This document shows, one piece after another, positions 1 to 6,783 of a stretch of 8,134 nucleotides of DNA; position 1 is the first letter of the stretch; the number at the start of each line of letters is the position of its first letter. The notes under the pieces were generated by a model. It was not told the DNA's origin, made no database searches, and was given only the letters and a program-made list of their open reading frames with translations. The DNA comes from Anaerolineae bacterium (GTDB taxonomy: Bacteria > Chloroflexota > Anaerolineae > JAAYZQ01): NCBI GenBank assembly GCA_016926595.1, contig JAFGOG010000146.1, positions 1 through 8,134 on the forward strand. Reading direction: 5' to 3'. A program made the translations under genes and the position numbers.

Positions 1-1
1 C

Positions 2-656
<655 letters not shown>

Positions 657-682
<26 letters not shown>

Positions 683-1853
683 GGATCCGCTTTGACAGCT
701 CGGGGATCTGCGGGTTATCCGGCTCTATCCGCCGCGCCTGCTCCAGGTGCTCCAGCCCCCTCTCCGGCTGCCCCAGGTTGATATAGCCCGAGGCCAGGGC
801 CAGGCGATAGTCGGGATGGCCTGGGTTGAGGGCCACAGCTTTGGCCCAATGAACCACAGCCCTGGCCCACATCCCCTGGTCGGCGTACCTCCGCCCTCTC
901 GCATAGAGCGCCGAGTGGCTGTCCGCGTCTGGATCTAGCACGGCCGCCAGCCGCCGCTCTACCCAGGCGAACTCGTCGTGGGCCGCAAAGACAAAGCTCG
1001 TCGCGGCCAAAAAGAGGACCAGCGCCACAACCAGCCGCGCGAGCTGCCAGGTCTCGGCTGTAATGGCGTTGTAGAAGAGCAGGATCGAGCCGAGGAGGAT
1101 CAGCCCGACCGTTAGCCAATAGGCGAACCGGATGCGATAGTACAGACCGGCGGCGATGACCAGGCTGAGGGCGAACGCCCCCCCTCCGGCCAGCAGCACC
1201 GGCGCCGGCGGCAGGGCCAGCGTGTCGAGGGCAGGCGCCTTCAAGCTCAGCAGTTCGGCCACTTTTTGCAGCGTTGCGGCCCAACGCGGCGAGGCCTCAA
1301 CCATGGCAGTCAGGTCCGAGCCCAGGTAGTAGAAGCTCAGCCCCAACCACACGTAATTGGCCAGCCCGAACCAGATCAACACCAGCCCGAGTGAGTAGAG
1401 CGAGTGGCCTTTCGACTTGCGCTCTCTGACAGAGATAGCGCGGCCGCATGTAGGGCATTGGCGGGCCAGGGGGTCAGCCTGCGCGCCGCAGTAGGGGCAG
1501 GGCAGCGGCTCCACAGCCGCGTTTGAAATCAGGCATTCCTCCGGCGTGGCAGGGATGAACTCGACCGCAGCCCGGGCGGGCTCTTGCGCTTGCGCCGTCT
1601 GGGTGCGGAGAGCGGCCAATTCAGACTGGACGGCTGCGTGACCGGGGTCCAGCGCCAGCACATTCTCCAGGCAAATCTCGCGCTCTTTAGGCGACTCGAC
1701 GACGCGACTGAGCCAGTACCAGGCCTGTACGTTGCGCTCGTCGGCCTGGACGACAGGCAGCAGGCAAGCGCGCGCCTGGGCAGCCTGGCCGGCTCGAGCG
1801 GCGGCAATGCCCTCTTTCAGCAGGTCGTCTTGAGATGCAGCCGGGTTAGCCAT
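657..1853 (-). CDS. TPR / zinc-ribbon / multi-helix membrane protein / TPR
   Basis: A 398-residue protein of unknown function with a clear modular layout. Residues about 10-82 form TPR-like helices (for example AWYWLSRVVESPKEREICLENVLALDP). Residues 119-136 form a CxxC-x10-CxxC zinc ribbon (C119, C122, C133, C136). Four hydrophobic helices follow at about 152-177, 217-237, 244-262 and 270-291. Residues about 316-385 form two more TPR units (LYARGRRYADQGMWARAVVHW and the GYINLGQPERGLEHL repeat). With four helices, both TPR ends and the zinc ribbon should lie on the same, probably cytoplasmic, side. The likely role is a membrane-anchored scaffold for protein contacts; this is inferred from domains, and no enzyme motif is visible. 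The ATG lies 18 bp after the stop of the winged-helix gene, so they are almost certainly co-transcribed. No strong Shine-Dalgarno is seen, which suggests coupling. The 3' end overlaps thrC by 26 bp. Confidence 0.9.
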
Positions 1854-1871
1854 CGTGGCGGCGACTTTCGC

Positions 1872-2273
1872 TCACGGCTGGTTCAGGGCCATCCGCGCCC
1901 AATGGTACCCTTCTCGGAGCCAGGTCACGTATTGCTGCAGGGTCTGCCGGTGCCGGGGGTCATCGGTCAGGTCGTAGACGCGCAGGCGGTCCATCACTGT
2001 GACGTTGAGGAACCCTTCCTCGGCGAGCGCTTCGAGGACCGGCTCGATCTGAGCCACCTTGCGGCCAATATTCACTGCCAGGTTCGCCGCTGTGTCACAC
2101 GTGTACGGGTTTTGCACCAGGAAAGTGACGAGATCGACGGCCGGCAGATCGGAAATGAGCTGGGATATCCTGTTCCACAACCCATTCCCCTCGGCCCAGG
2201 GGATGATCTTTTCTTCGTCAGCCCGCTCTTCTTCGTTCCGCGGCCTGGAGCCAGATTCTTCGAATTGCGTCAT
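1872..2273 (-). CDS. Small winged-helix-like protein, possible transcription regulator
   Basis: A 133-residue soluble protein. Residues 1-30 are acidic and probably disordered (EESGSRPRNEEERADEEK). Residues about 33-105 look like a winged helix: helix NRISQLISDLPAVDLVTFLVQNP, then DTAANLAVNIGRKVAQIEPVLEALAEEGFL as helix-turn-recognition helix, then a short wing (VTVMDRLRVYDLTDD). The C-terminal helix (about 107-130) ends in WLREGYHWARMAL. The phrase 'one domain type, then a gene is absent or silent in MarR/ArsR-like repressors' fold order (helices, then a beta wing) is met, but no named family is certain. DNA binding is inferred; it could instead be a protein-protein winged helix. It is the first gene after a separate promoter at 2300-2329 and sits 18 bp ahead of the TPR membrane protein, so the two probably act together. 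The Shine-Dalgarno is weak: GAG lies 8 bases before the ATG. Confidence 0.82.
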   Translation of the reverse strand: MTQFEESGSRPRNEEERADEEKIIPWAEGNGLWNRISQLISDLPAVDLVTFLVQNPYTCDTAANLAVNIGRKVAQIEPVLEALAEEGFLNVTVMDRLRVYDLTDDPRHRQTLQQYVTWLREGYHWARMALNQP

Positions 2274-2299
2274 CTCGTCATCTCAATGCCACACCGGTT

Positions 2300-2329
2300 A
2301 CTTTACCAGCAAAGAGACCGAGTTGTCAA
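2300..2329 (-). promoter_or_regulatory. Sigma-70-type promoter for the winged-helix/TPR gene pair
   Basis: Reading the minus strand, a perfect -35 TTGACA (2324-2329) is followed by an 18-bp spacer and the -10-like TAAAGT (2300-2305, 4 of 6 matches to TATAAT). Transcription would begin near 2293, giving a leader of about 20 bases before the ATG at 2273. It lies in the 118-bp gap after the response-regulator stop. The two downstream genes can therefore be expressed apart from the kinase/regulator pair. No convincing terminator is seen in this gap, so read-through from the regulator is also possible. Confidence 0.6.
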
Positions 2330-2391
2330 TAGTACCTGTGTCCCAACCGGCTCTATCGCTTTTCTTTTCATCCTGCCCCCGCCAGCTTGGC

Positions 2392-3108
2392 TCAGGTGCA
2401 GGATAGGGTTGTGATGGTCAGCCCATAGCCCAACCCCGGCACCGTTTCGATGTAGGCGGGGCGCTCAGTCTCAGTATCTTCCGCCAGGCCGGTGCTCTGT
2501 GCCATCTTGCTCCGCAGGCGACGGACCAACTGGCGGAGCATGTCGCGGTCGCCCCCTTCGGCGCCCCAGACATGATCGATGATCGCCTCGGCGGTCAGCA
2601 CCTGCCCGGCGTTCAGCATAAAATAGTCCAGCAGCCGGGTCTCTAGCGGAGTCAAAGACACGATTTTGCCCTGGCCGATGCGCATCTCCCGGCGGTTAGG
2701 ATCCAGGGTCAGGTCGCCAACCCGGCCCCGGTGCGCAGCGGGCAGGGTCCGCCCTGCCCGGCGCAGCACTGCCTGGGCGCGCGCCACAAGCTGGCGAGGG
2801 CTGAACGGTTTCGTGACATAGTCATCGGCGCCCAGCTCCAATCCATGCACGACGTCGTCTTCCTCGCCGCGCACCGTCAGCAGCAGGATCGGCGTGTTGG
2901 ACTGCTCGCGGATGCGCTGGCACACCGCAAAGCCGTCGATCCGGGGCAGGTTGACGTCGAGTACAACCAAATCCGGCAGCTCTTCTCTCCAGCGCTGCAG
3001 CGCAGCCTCGCCGTCATAGGCTTGTATTATCTGAAACCCTTCGCGTCGTAGAGTAAAAGCTACTACGTCGGCCAACGCCCGGTCGTCGTCTACAATCAAG
3101 ACTTTCAT
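2392..3108 (-). CDS. OmpR/PhoB-family response regulator
   Basis: A 238-residue two-component regulator that should be phosphorylated by the kinase encoded just upstream and then bind DNA. Receiver domain, residues 1-118: acidic pocket D7-D9 (VLIVDDD), phospho-acceptor D51 (VVLDVNLP), T78 in LLLTVR, and K100 in YVTKPFSP. The DNA-binding OmpR-type winged helix covers about 129-232, with [16 protein letters not shown], the DNA-contacting segment [15 protein letters not shown], and the closing [12 protein letters not shown]. All catalytic residues are present. The frame is open further upstream, to 3204, but those 32 extra codons fall inside the kinase gene and do not resemble a receiver. The ATG at 3108 starts exactly at MKVLIVDDD and overlaps the kinase stop in an ATGA junction, which decides the start and implies translational coupling. 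Target genes are not shown by sequence; the divergent control region at 4524-4713 and the promoter at 2300-2329 are natural candidates. Confidence 0.95.
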   Translation of the reverse strand: MKVLIVDDDRALADVVAFTLRREGFQIIQAYDGEAALQRWREELPDLVVLDVNLPRIDGFAVCQRIREQSNTPILLLTVRGEEDDVVHGLELGADDYVTKPFSPRQLVARAQAVLRRAGRTLPAAHRGRVGDLTLDPNRREMRIGQGKIVSLTPLETRLLDYFMLNAGQVLTAEAIIDHVWGAEGGDRDMLRQLVRRLRSKMAQSTGLAEDTETERPAYIETVPGLGYGLTITTLSCT

Positions 3109-4523
3109 CGCTCGCTTTTGGTTCCCCTTCGCAGCCGCGAGCCCCCCAGCGGGGGTTTCTGACCTCCATCGGCCTGGTATGTCCGCTGGCGCTTTGGGGA
3201 CCAAGCCATCGTAACCTTTTCCCCTACAGGCGAGAGATCTGCCGCCGGCAGCGTAAACCAGAAAACAACCCCGCCGCCTGGCCGGTCCTCAATGCCAACC
3301 TCGCCGCCGTGAGCCTCGACGACCGCCTTGACGACCGACAGGCCCAGCCCGGCGCCCGCTTTGGCGGGATCGTAGCCCGTGCTCGGGTGGGCAAAGCGGC
3401 GGAAGAGAACATTCCTCTCCTCCACCGGGATGCCTGGCCCCCGGTCGGCCACGGCGACCCGGACCCGATCGCCCTGCACGTTGACCAGGATCCCGATTTC
3501 GGCATTGTCCGGATTGTGCTTGGCGGCGTTGGATAACAAGTTGACCAGGACCTGTGCCACACGGCGTGGATCGGCCTGCACGACGGGTATGGCTGTCGGC
3601 AGATCGATCGCCAAACGCTGGCCGCGCTTGTCAACCAGCGGCTGCACCATCCGGATAGCTTCGGCGATGATCTCGCCCAGGTTGGACGGGCGGGGATAAA
3701 CCTGGAAATGGCCCGTTTCGATGCTGGCGCTCTCCAGCAGGTTGTCCACCAGTGTCTGTAGTCCGAGGATCCCGGCGTGCAGTGAGGCCAGCAGCTTGCG
3801 CAGCTCGGCATCCGCCCCTCGCAGCTCTGCTTCGGTTTCGTGAGGGTGATCCGCGCGCGCTGTTATCAACTCGGGAGCCTGATCCAGCAGCAGTTCGACC
3901 GAAGCTGCCACCGCCGACAGGGGGGTCCGAAACTCGTGGGCGACGTTCGCCATAAAGTCGCCCAGCAGGCGGTGGACTGCTTCCTCCTCGCTGACGTCGC
4001 GAAAGACCAACGCCACCCGGGCGTCGTTGCCTTCCGGGGGCAGCAGCCGCGCGCCGGTGACTGCCAGTATGGCCTGGCGCCCGTCGCGCAGCTCCACGGC
4101 AATCCTGCGCTTGCCGCCTGGCGCCGGGATCAGTTGGGTGAACGGCTCATTCGTTCCGACCGGCCGGAAAACCTGGTCGCACGCACGCCCCAGGACCTGG
4201 TCGCGCTGCCAGCCGGTAGTGCGCTCTGCGCCCTGGCTAAAAAAGGTAATGTGGCCCTGCCGATCCAGGGTGACGATCCCTTCCACGATCGACTCGAGCA
4301 GGTGATCGGTCCACGCCTTTTCCTGGCGCAGCTCGGCCAGCGTCTGCTGTAGGTCAGCCCGGGCGCTCTCCAAAGCCTGGGCGACCGACGCTGCTTCGCC
4401 CACTCTATCGGCTTTCTGGATCTCCTTTCGCTCTCTTGCGTCGGCGTCGCTGTTTGGGGAGCGGCCCGTCTCACCTTCTTGCCGGTCGTTCACGTCCGTA
4501 TTCTCTATCTCCATCCTGCTCAC
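3105..4523 (-). CDS. Soluble PAS-domain sensor histidine kinase
   Basis: A 472-residue kinase with no membrane helices, so it should sense a cytoplasmic signal. Residues about 30-72 form a charged coiled coil. Residues about 73-182 form a PAS domain ([21 protein letters not shown] through [11 protein letters not shown]). The HisKA dimerisation region contains the H-box [12 protein letters not shown], with phospho-acceptor H196. The HATPase_c domain covers about 278-427, with N-box LLSNAAKH (N332), G1-box DRGPGIP (360-366), F-box LFRRF and G2-box GAGLGLSVV. All kinase motifs are intact. Two oddities are the stretch between H196 and the ASIETG end of HisKA, about 17 residues longer than usual, and a basic 45-residue tail after the ATPase domain. 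The longest start is GTG at 4523. An ATG three codons in (4514), preceded by GTGAG, is at least as likely. The PAS ligand (haem, flavin, other) cannot be read from sequence. The stop overlaps the regulator start by 4 bp. Confidence 0.94.
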   Translation of the reverse strand: MSRMEIENTDVNDRQEGETGRSPNSDADARERKEIQKADRVGEAASVAQALESARADLQQTLAELRQEKAWTDHLLESIVEGIVTLDRQGHITFFSQGAERTTGWQRDQVLGRACDQVFRPVGTNEPFTQLIPAPGGKRRIAVELRDGRQAILAVTGARLLPPEGNDARVALVFRDVSEEEAVHRLLGDFMANVAHEFRTPLSAVAASVELLLDQAPELITARADHPHETEAELRGADAELRKLLASLHAGILGLQTLVDNLLESASIETGHFQVYPRPSNLGEIIAEAIRMVQPLVDKRGQRLAIDLPTAIPVVQADPRRVAQVLVNLLSNAAKHNPDNAEIGILVNVQGDRVRVAVADRGPGIPVEERNVLFRRFAHPSTGYDPAKAGAGLGLSVVKAVVEAHGGEVGIEDRPGGGVVFWFTLPAADLSPVGEKVTMAWSPKRQRTYQADGGQKPPLGGSRLRRGTKSER

Positions 4524-4555
4524 TCTGTTCGGGGCAGCGGTCGCTTTCTCCGTCT

Positions 4556-4583
4556 AGTATACATCAAAACGCCAGGCCGTCCA
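4556..4583 (-). promoter_or_regulatory. Promoter of the kinase/regulator operon
   Basis: On the minus strand, -10 TATACT (4556-4561, 5 of 6) lies 16 bp from a -35-like TGGACG (4578-4583, 4 of 6). Transcription would begin near 4549, about 26 bases before the GTG start. The -10 is strong and the -35 weak, which is typical of promoters helped by an activator. The palindrome at 4594-4608 is centred about 52 bp upstream of this start, where an activator could sit. Confidence 0.55.
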
Positions 4584-4593
4584 AGTCGGCGGA

Positions 4594-4608
4594 TTGTCCA
4601 CTGGACAA
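4594..4608. promoter_or_regulatory. Perfect 15-bp palindrome, candidate operator
   Basis: TTGTCCACTGGACAA is an exact inverted repeat: two 7-base arms around a single central C. Its right arm contains the -35 box of the protease promoter (TGGACA, 4602-4607). A dimeric helix-turn-helix protein bound here would be expected to block the protease promoter, and might aid the kinase promoter in the other direction. The symmetry is read directly; the regulator is not known. OmpR-type regulators usually prefer direct repeats, so the neighbouring response regulator is not the obvious binder. I found no second copy in the window by eye. Confidence 0.55.
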
Positions 4609-4630
4609 AAGCGCCGGAATGTGATACACT
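4602..4630 (+). promoter_or_regulatory. Promoter of the PrsW-type protease gene
   Basis: -35 TGGACA (4602-4607, 5 of 6 to TTGACA), a 17-bp spacer, and -10 TACACT (4625-4630, 4 of 6), preceded by TGA (4622-4624), which gives an extended -10 (TGn). The predicted start near 4637 leaves a leader of about 77 bases. The -35 lies inside the right arm of the 15-bp palindrome, so repression by occlusion is plausible. Confidence 0.6.
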
Positions 4631-4665
4631 CAGGGCAGGTTGGATCCCCGTCTGGGCGTTTTTCG

Positions 4666-4697
4666 GTTCGCCGGAGCGGAATCGGCGCCTGGCGAAC
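4666..4697 (+). promoter_or_regulatory. Leader stem-loop just before the protease ribosome binding site
   Basis: GTTCGCC (4666-4672) and GGCGAAC (4691-4697) are exact complements, forming a 7-bp stem around an 18-base loop. The stem ends 5 bases before the Shine-Dalgarno sequence. It lies inside the predicted transcript leader. It could modulate initiation or stability; no run of T follows, so it is not an intrinsic terminator. Chance occurrence in GC-rich DNA is possible. Confidence 0.35.
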
Positions 4698-4702
4698 GAG
4701 AT

Positions 4703-4706
4703 AGGA
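4703..4706 (+). promoter_or_regulatory. Ribosome binding site of the protease gene
   Basis: AGGA lies 7 bases before the ATG at 4714. It is one of the better Shine-Dalgarno sequences in the window and supports that start. Confidence 0.6.
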
Positions 4707-4713
4707 CAAACAG

Positions 4714-5892
4714 ATGCTCAAATTCCTGCGTGTCGCCGTTCTCGTCGTGGCGCTGCTCATCGTCGCCTTTGGGCTGGTGGTGGGCTGCCTGGGGATAATC
4801 CTGAGCCTCCTAAACGTCGATGCCGACCGCCTGCTTGGGATCACCGGCAGTGTTGCCGTGCTGGTTTTGGCTGTGGGGCTCGGTTTGACCCTCGCCTGGC
4901 AGGCCTTGCAGGCCGTTAGAGGACGTGGTTCCAACCCATTCCACCCACGGCGGGTCTGGCCCTTGGGGCTTGTCTTTCTGCTGGCCCTGGCTCTCGGTCA
5001 GGCCGTCTTGAGCCTCGACCTGCTCCCGGTGCTTACCTTTCCTCCTGCTCATATAGCGGTTGCGATCATGCCTTCTGTGATCGTCCTCGGCCTGGCCGGC
5101 CGGAGCCTGGCCGGGCTCACCCGCTGGCGCGACATGGTGCTCCAGGCCAGCAGCGGCGCCTTTCTGGCAACGGCCATATCTTTTGTCCTGGAGATAGCTG
5201 TTGGACTGGGCTTGATCGCCGTCGTCTCTGTCGTCCTGGCGATACAGCCAGAGGGCCAGCAGGTGCTCGAGTCGTTGGCAGATCGGTTAAGAAGCCCCAC
5301 AGGCTTGGAAGATCCAGCTTTTCTGTCGTCCCTGGCCCAATCGCCGATCGTCGTTGGCGTGGCGTTGCTGGTTTTGGCGGTCGTGGTGCCTCTGATCGAA
5401 GAGGCGACCAAGACGCTCGGCATTGCATTGGCGGCCTACCGGCGGCCGACTATGGCTCAGGCTTTTTTGTGGGGGCTGGCTGGCGGCGCCGGTTTTGCCC
5501 TGGCCGAGAGCTTGCTCAACACGCTCGGCGGCCTGGAAGGTTGGATCGTGGCCATGCTGTCCCGGATCGGCGCCACGATGTTGCACTGTTTTGTCGGCGG
5601 TTTGATGGGCCTGGGCTGGTACTATGTCCTGGCAGAACAGCGGTGGGCGCGGGGACTGGCATTGTACGCTGCAAGCGTCAGCCTCCACGGAGTGTGGAAT
5701 GCTCTGGCTGGCGGCCTGACGTTCCTATCGCTGAGAGTGGAAAGCGCGGAGACGATAGGCGCCACCCAGGCGTGGGCAGGACTGGCCATGTTTGCGATTC
5801 TCGCCCTGCTCGTGATACTGGCAGTTGCCATAACTGCCGGTCTCGTGCTGTTGACGCGCCGCGTGCGACTATGGTCAACGGCTAGGGCTTGA
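4714..5892 (+). CDS. PrsW-family intramembrane metalloprotease
   Basis: A 392-residue polytopic membrane protein. The C-terminal half has the PrsW set of conserved residues in order: E229-E230-x-x-K233 (PLIEEATKTLG), GFALAES with E265, H291 in TMLHCFVGG, and H325-x-x-W328-N329 (SLHGVWNAL). In the family the paired Glu and the His residues are the presumed metal and catalytic ligands, and all are present, so an active enzyme is expected. Bacillus subtilis PrsW (about 218 residues) cuts the anti-sigma factor RsiW; that role is known for PrsW, not shown here. This protein is much longer: about four extra helices precede the core (about 5-32, 41-67, 82-105, 112-130) and residues about 179-210 form a soluble loop. 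No sigma or anti-sigma gene is in the window, so the substrate is unknown. It is divergent from the histidine kinase. Its 3' end overlaps the convergent stress-protein gene by 18 bp. Confidence 0.88.
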   Translation: MLKFLRVAVLVVALLIVAFGLVVGCLGIILSLLNVDADRLLGITGSVAVLVLAVGLGLTLAWQALQAVRGRGSNPFHPRRVWPLGLVFLLALALGQAVLSLDLLPVLTFPPAHIAVAIMPSVIVLGLAGRSLAGLTRWRDMVLQASSGAFLATAISFVLEIAVGLGLIAVVSVVLAIQPEGQQVLESLADRLRSPTGLEDPAFLSSLAQSPIVVGVALLVLAVVVPLIEEATKTLGIALAAYRRPTMAQAFLWGLAGGAGFALAESLLNTLGGLEGWIVAMLSRIGATMLHCFVGGLMGLGWYYVLAEQRWARGLALYAASVSLHGVWNALAGGLTFLSLRVESAETIGATQAWAGLAMFAILALLVILAVAITAGLVLLTRRVRLWSTARA

Positions 5893-6783
5893 TGTGGGTG
5901 GGTTCGAATTCCCGTTCACACTGATCCACTGTATCGTTTCCTCTAAAGAGGGTTTCTGCCAGGTCCAGGTCAGCTCGCTGCGCACCACCAATGTAGGCAC
6001 GGGACAATAGCGCACCACGTGATCGGCGATATCGTCCAGCATCAGTGACATCCAGCCCTGTCCGGTATGGGCGCCGATCACCAGCAGATCATACCCCCGC
6101 GCCTCGTCAACTAGCTGGTCGTGCACTAGCCCCTCACGCAGGTGGATCCGCGGTTCCAGACCGGCCTCGGCGATGATCTGTCGGGCAGCAGCCAGGATCC
6201 GCACCCCAGGCAGGCCGCTGCTCAGGTACGAGTCCAGCTCCATGCGCATCTGCTCCAGGCCGGTGAACATCAGCGGTACCTGTGAGGCGACGTGTACCAT
6301 GGTCAATTCGGCCTGGAAGGCTTGAGCCAGGCGCACCGCCACACGCACGTCGATCAAGGCATGCTCGGCGGTCCCAACGCCCACCAGGATGCGGCGGATG
6401 GCAGGCGGCGCCTGGCGGGCTACCAACACCGACGTATTGGTATCGTGGACCATGCGCCTGATGCGTGAGCCACGAATCCGTTGATCCAGACGACTGTGCC
6501 CAGCCGGCGCGACGATCAGCAGATCGTATGCCCCAGTTTCACATTCCTTGCACACTATCTTCCGCGGGCGACCTTGCACCGCTTCGAATGCGAGTGATCC
6601 GTGCGCCTTGGCTGGCAGTCTTGCCAGGGCAGCCTGACGCAGTTCGGCGGCGTACTTGGCTGGTGTCATTACTGTCACACGGGCGGGGATATGCTCCAGC
6701 CAGAGGGTAGCCAGGGCCAGTGTGTCGTTTGATGTCGGCAGTTCGTCGATATAGATCAGAATATCCATCGTCGGCACGCTCAC
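5875..6783 (-). CDS. Tandem universal stress protein (two UspA domains)
   Basis: A 302-residue cytoplasmic protein with two UspA folds, about residues 6-123 and 129-268. Usp proteins bind ATP or AMP and help cells survive stress, often by touching a transporter or kinase. Domain 1 starts MDILIYIDELP with the nucleotide-site Asp (D13). It keeps an almost standard G-2x-G-9x-G(S/T) motif: A92-x2-G95-x9-G105-S106, with only the first Gly changed to Ala. Domain 2 is degenerate: the same alignment gives G237, T240 and D250-D251, and its first strand reads ILVGVGTAEHA with no Asp. Domain 1 is thus the likelier nucleotide binder. A 34-residue tail (NPPTSSPSR at the end) follows domain 2. The longest start is GTG at 6783, which overlaps the transporter stop as GTGA. 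The ATG at 6768 begins right at the fold and is also plausible. Neither has a clear Shine-Dalgarno. Confidence 0.92.
   Translation of the reverse strand: MSVPTMDILIYIDELPTSNDTLALATLWLEHIPARVTVMTPAKYAAELRQAALARLPAKAHGSLAFEAVQGRPRKIVCKECETGAYDLLIVAPAGHSRLDQRIRGSRIRRMVHDTNTSVLVARQAPPAIRRILVGVGTAEHALIDVRVAVRLAQAFQAELTMVHVASQVPLMFTGLEQMRMELDSYLSSGLPGVRILAAARQIIAEAGLEPRIHLREGLVHDQLVDEARGYDLLVIGAHTGQGWMSLMLDDIADHVVRYCPVPTLVVRSELTWTWQKPSLEETIQWISVNGNSNPPTSSPSR

Noticed and set aside
2380..2395. GCCA-N3-TGGC inverted repeat at the regulator stop as a terminator
   Set aside because: The stem is 4 bp and no T run follows on the minus strand.
3109..3204. 32-codon N-terminal extension of the response regulator
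   Set aside because: It lies in a second frame of the kinase gene, has no receiver-like sequence, and the ATGA overlap start at 3108 begins exactly at the conserved MKVLIVDDD.
3480..3550. Direct repeat GTTGACCAGGA at 3480 and 3540
   Set aside because: Both copies encode an ILVN/VLVN stretch in adjacent parts of the kinase ATPase domain; coincidence of codon use, not a repeat element.
4619..4636. TGTGATACACTCA as a CRP-type site
   Set aside because: Only the left TGTGA half-site is present; the right half does not match TCACA. It is better explained as an extended -10 promoter element.
4641..4664. CCC-N5-GGG followed by a short T run in the protease leader as a terminator or attenuator
   Set aside because: The stem is only 3 bp, too weak for an intrinsic terminator.
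5899..5916. GGTTCGAATTCC, resembling a tRNA T-arm/B-box, just after the protease stop
   Set aside because: No matching acceptor, D-arm or anticodon stem lies upstream, and the bases are in-frame codons of the stress-protein C-terminus.
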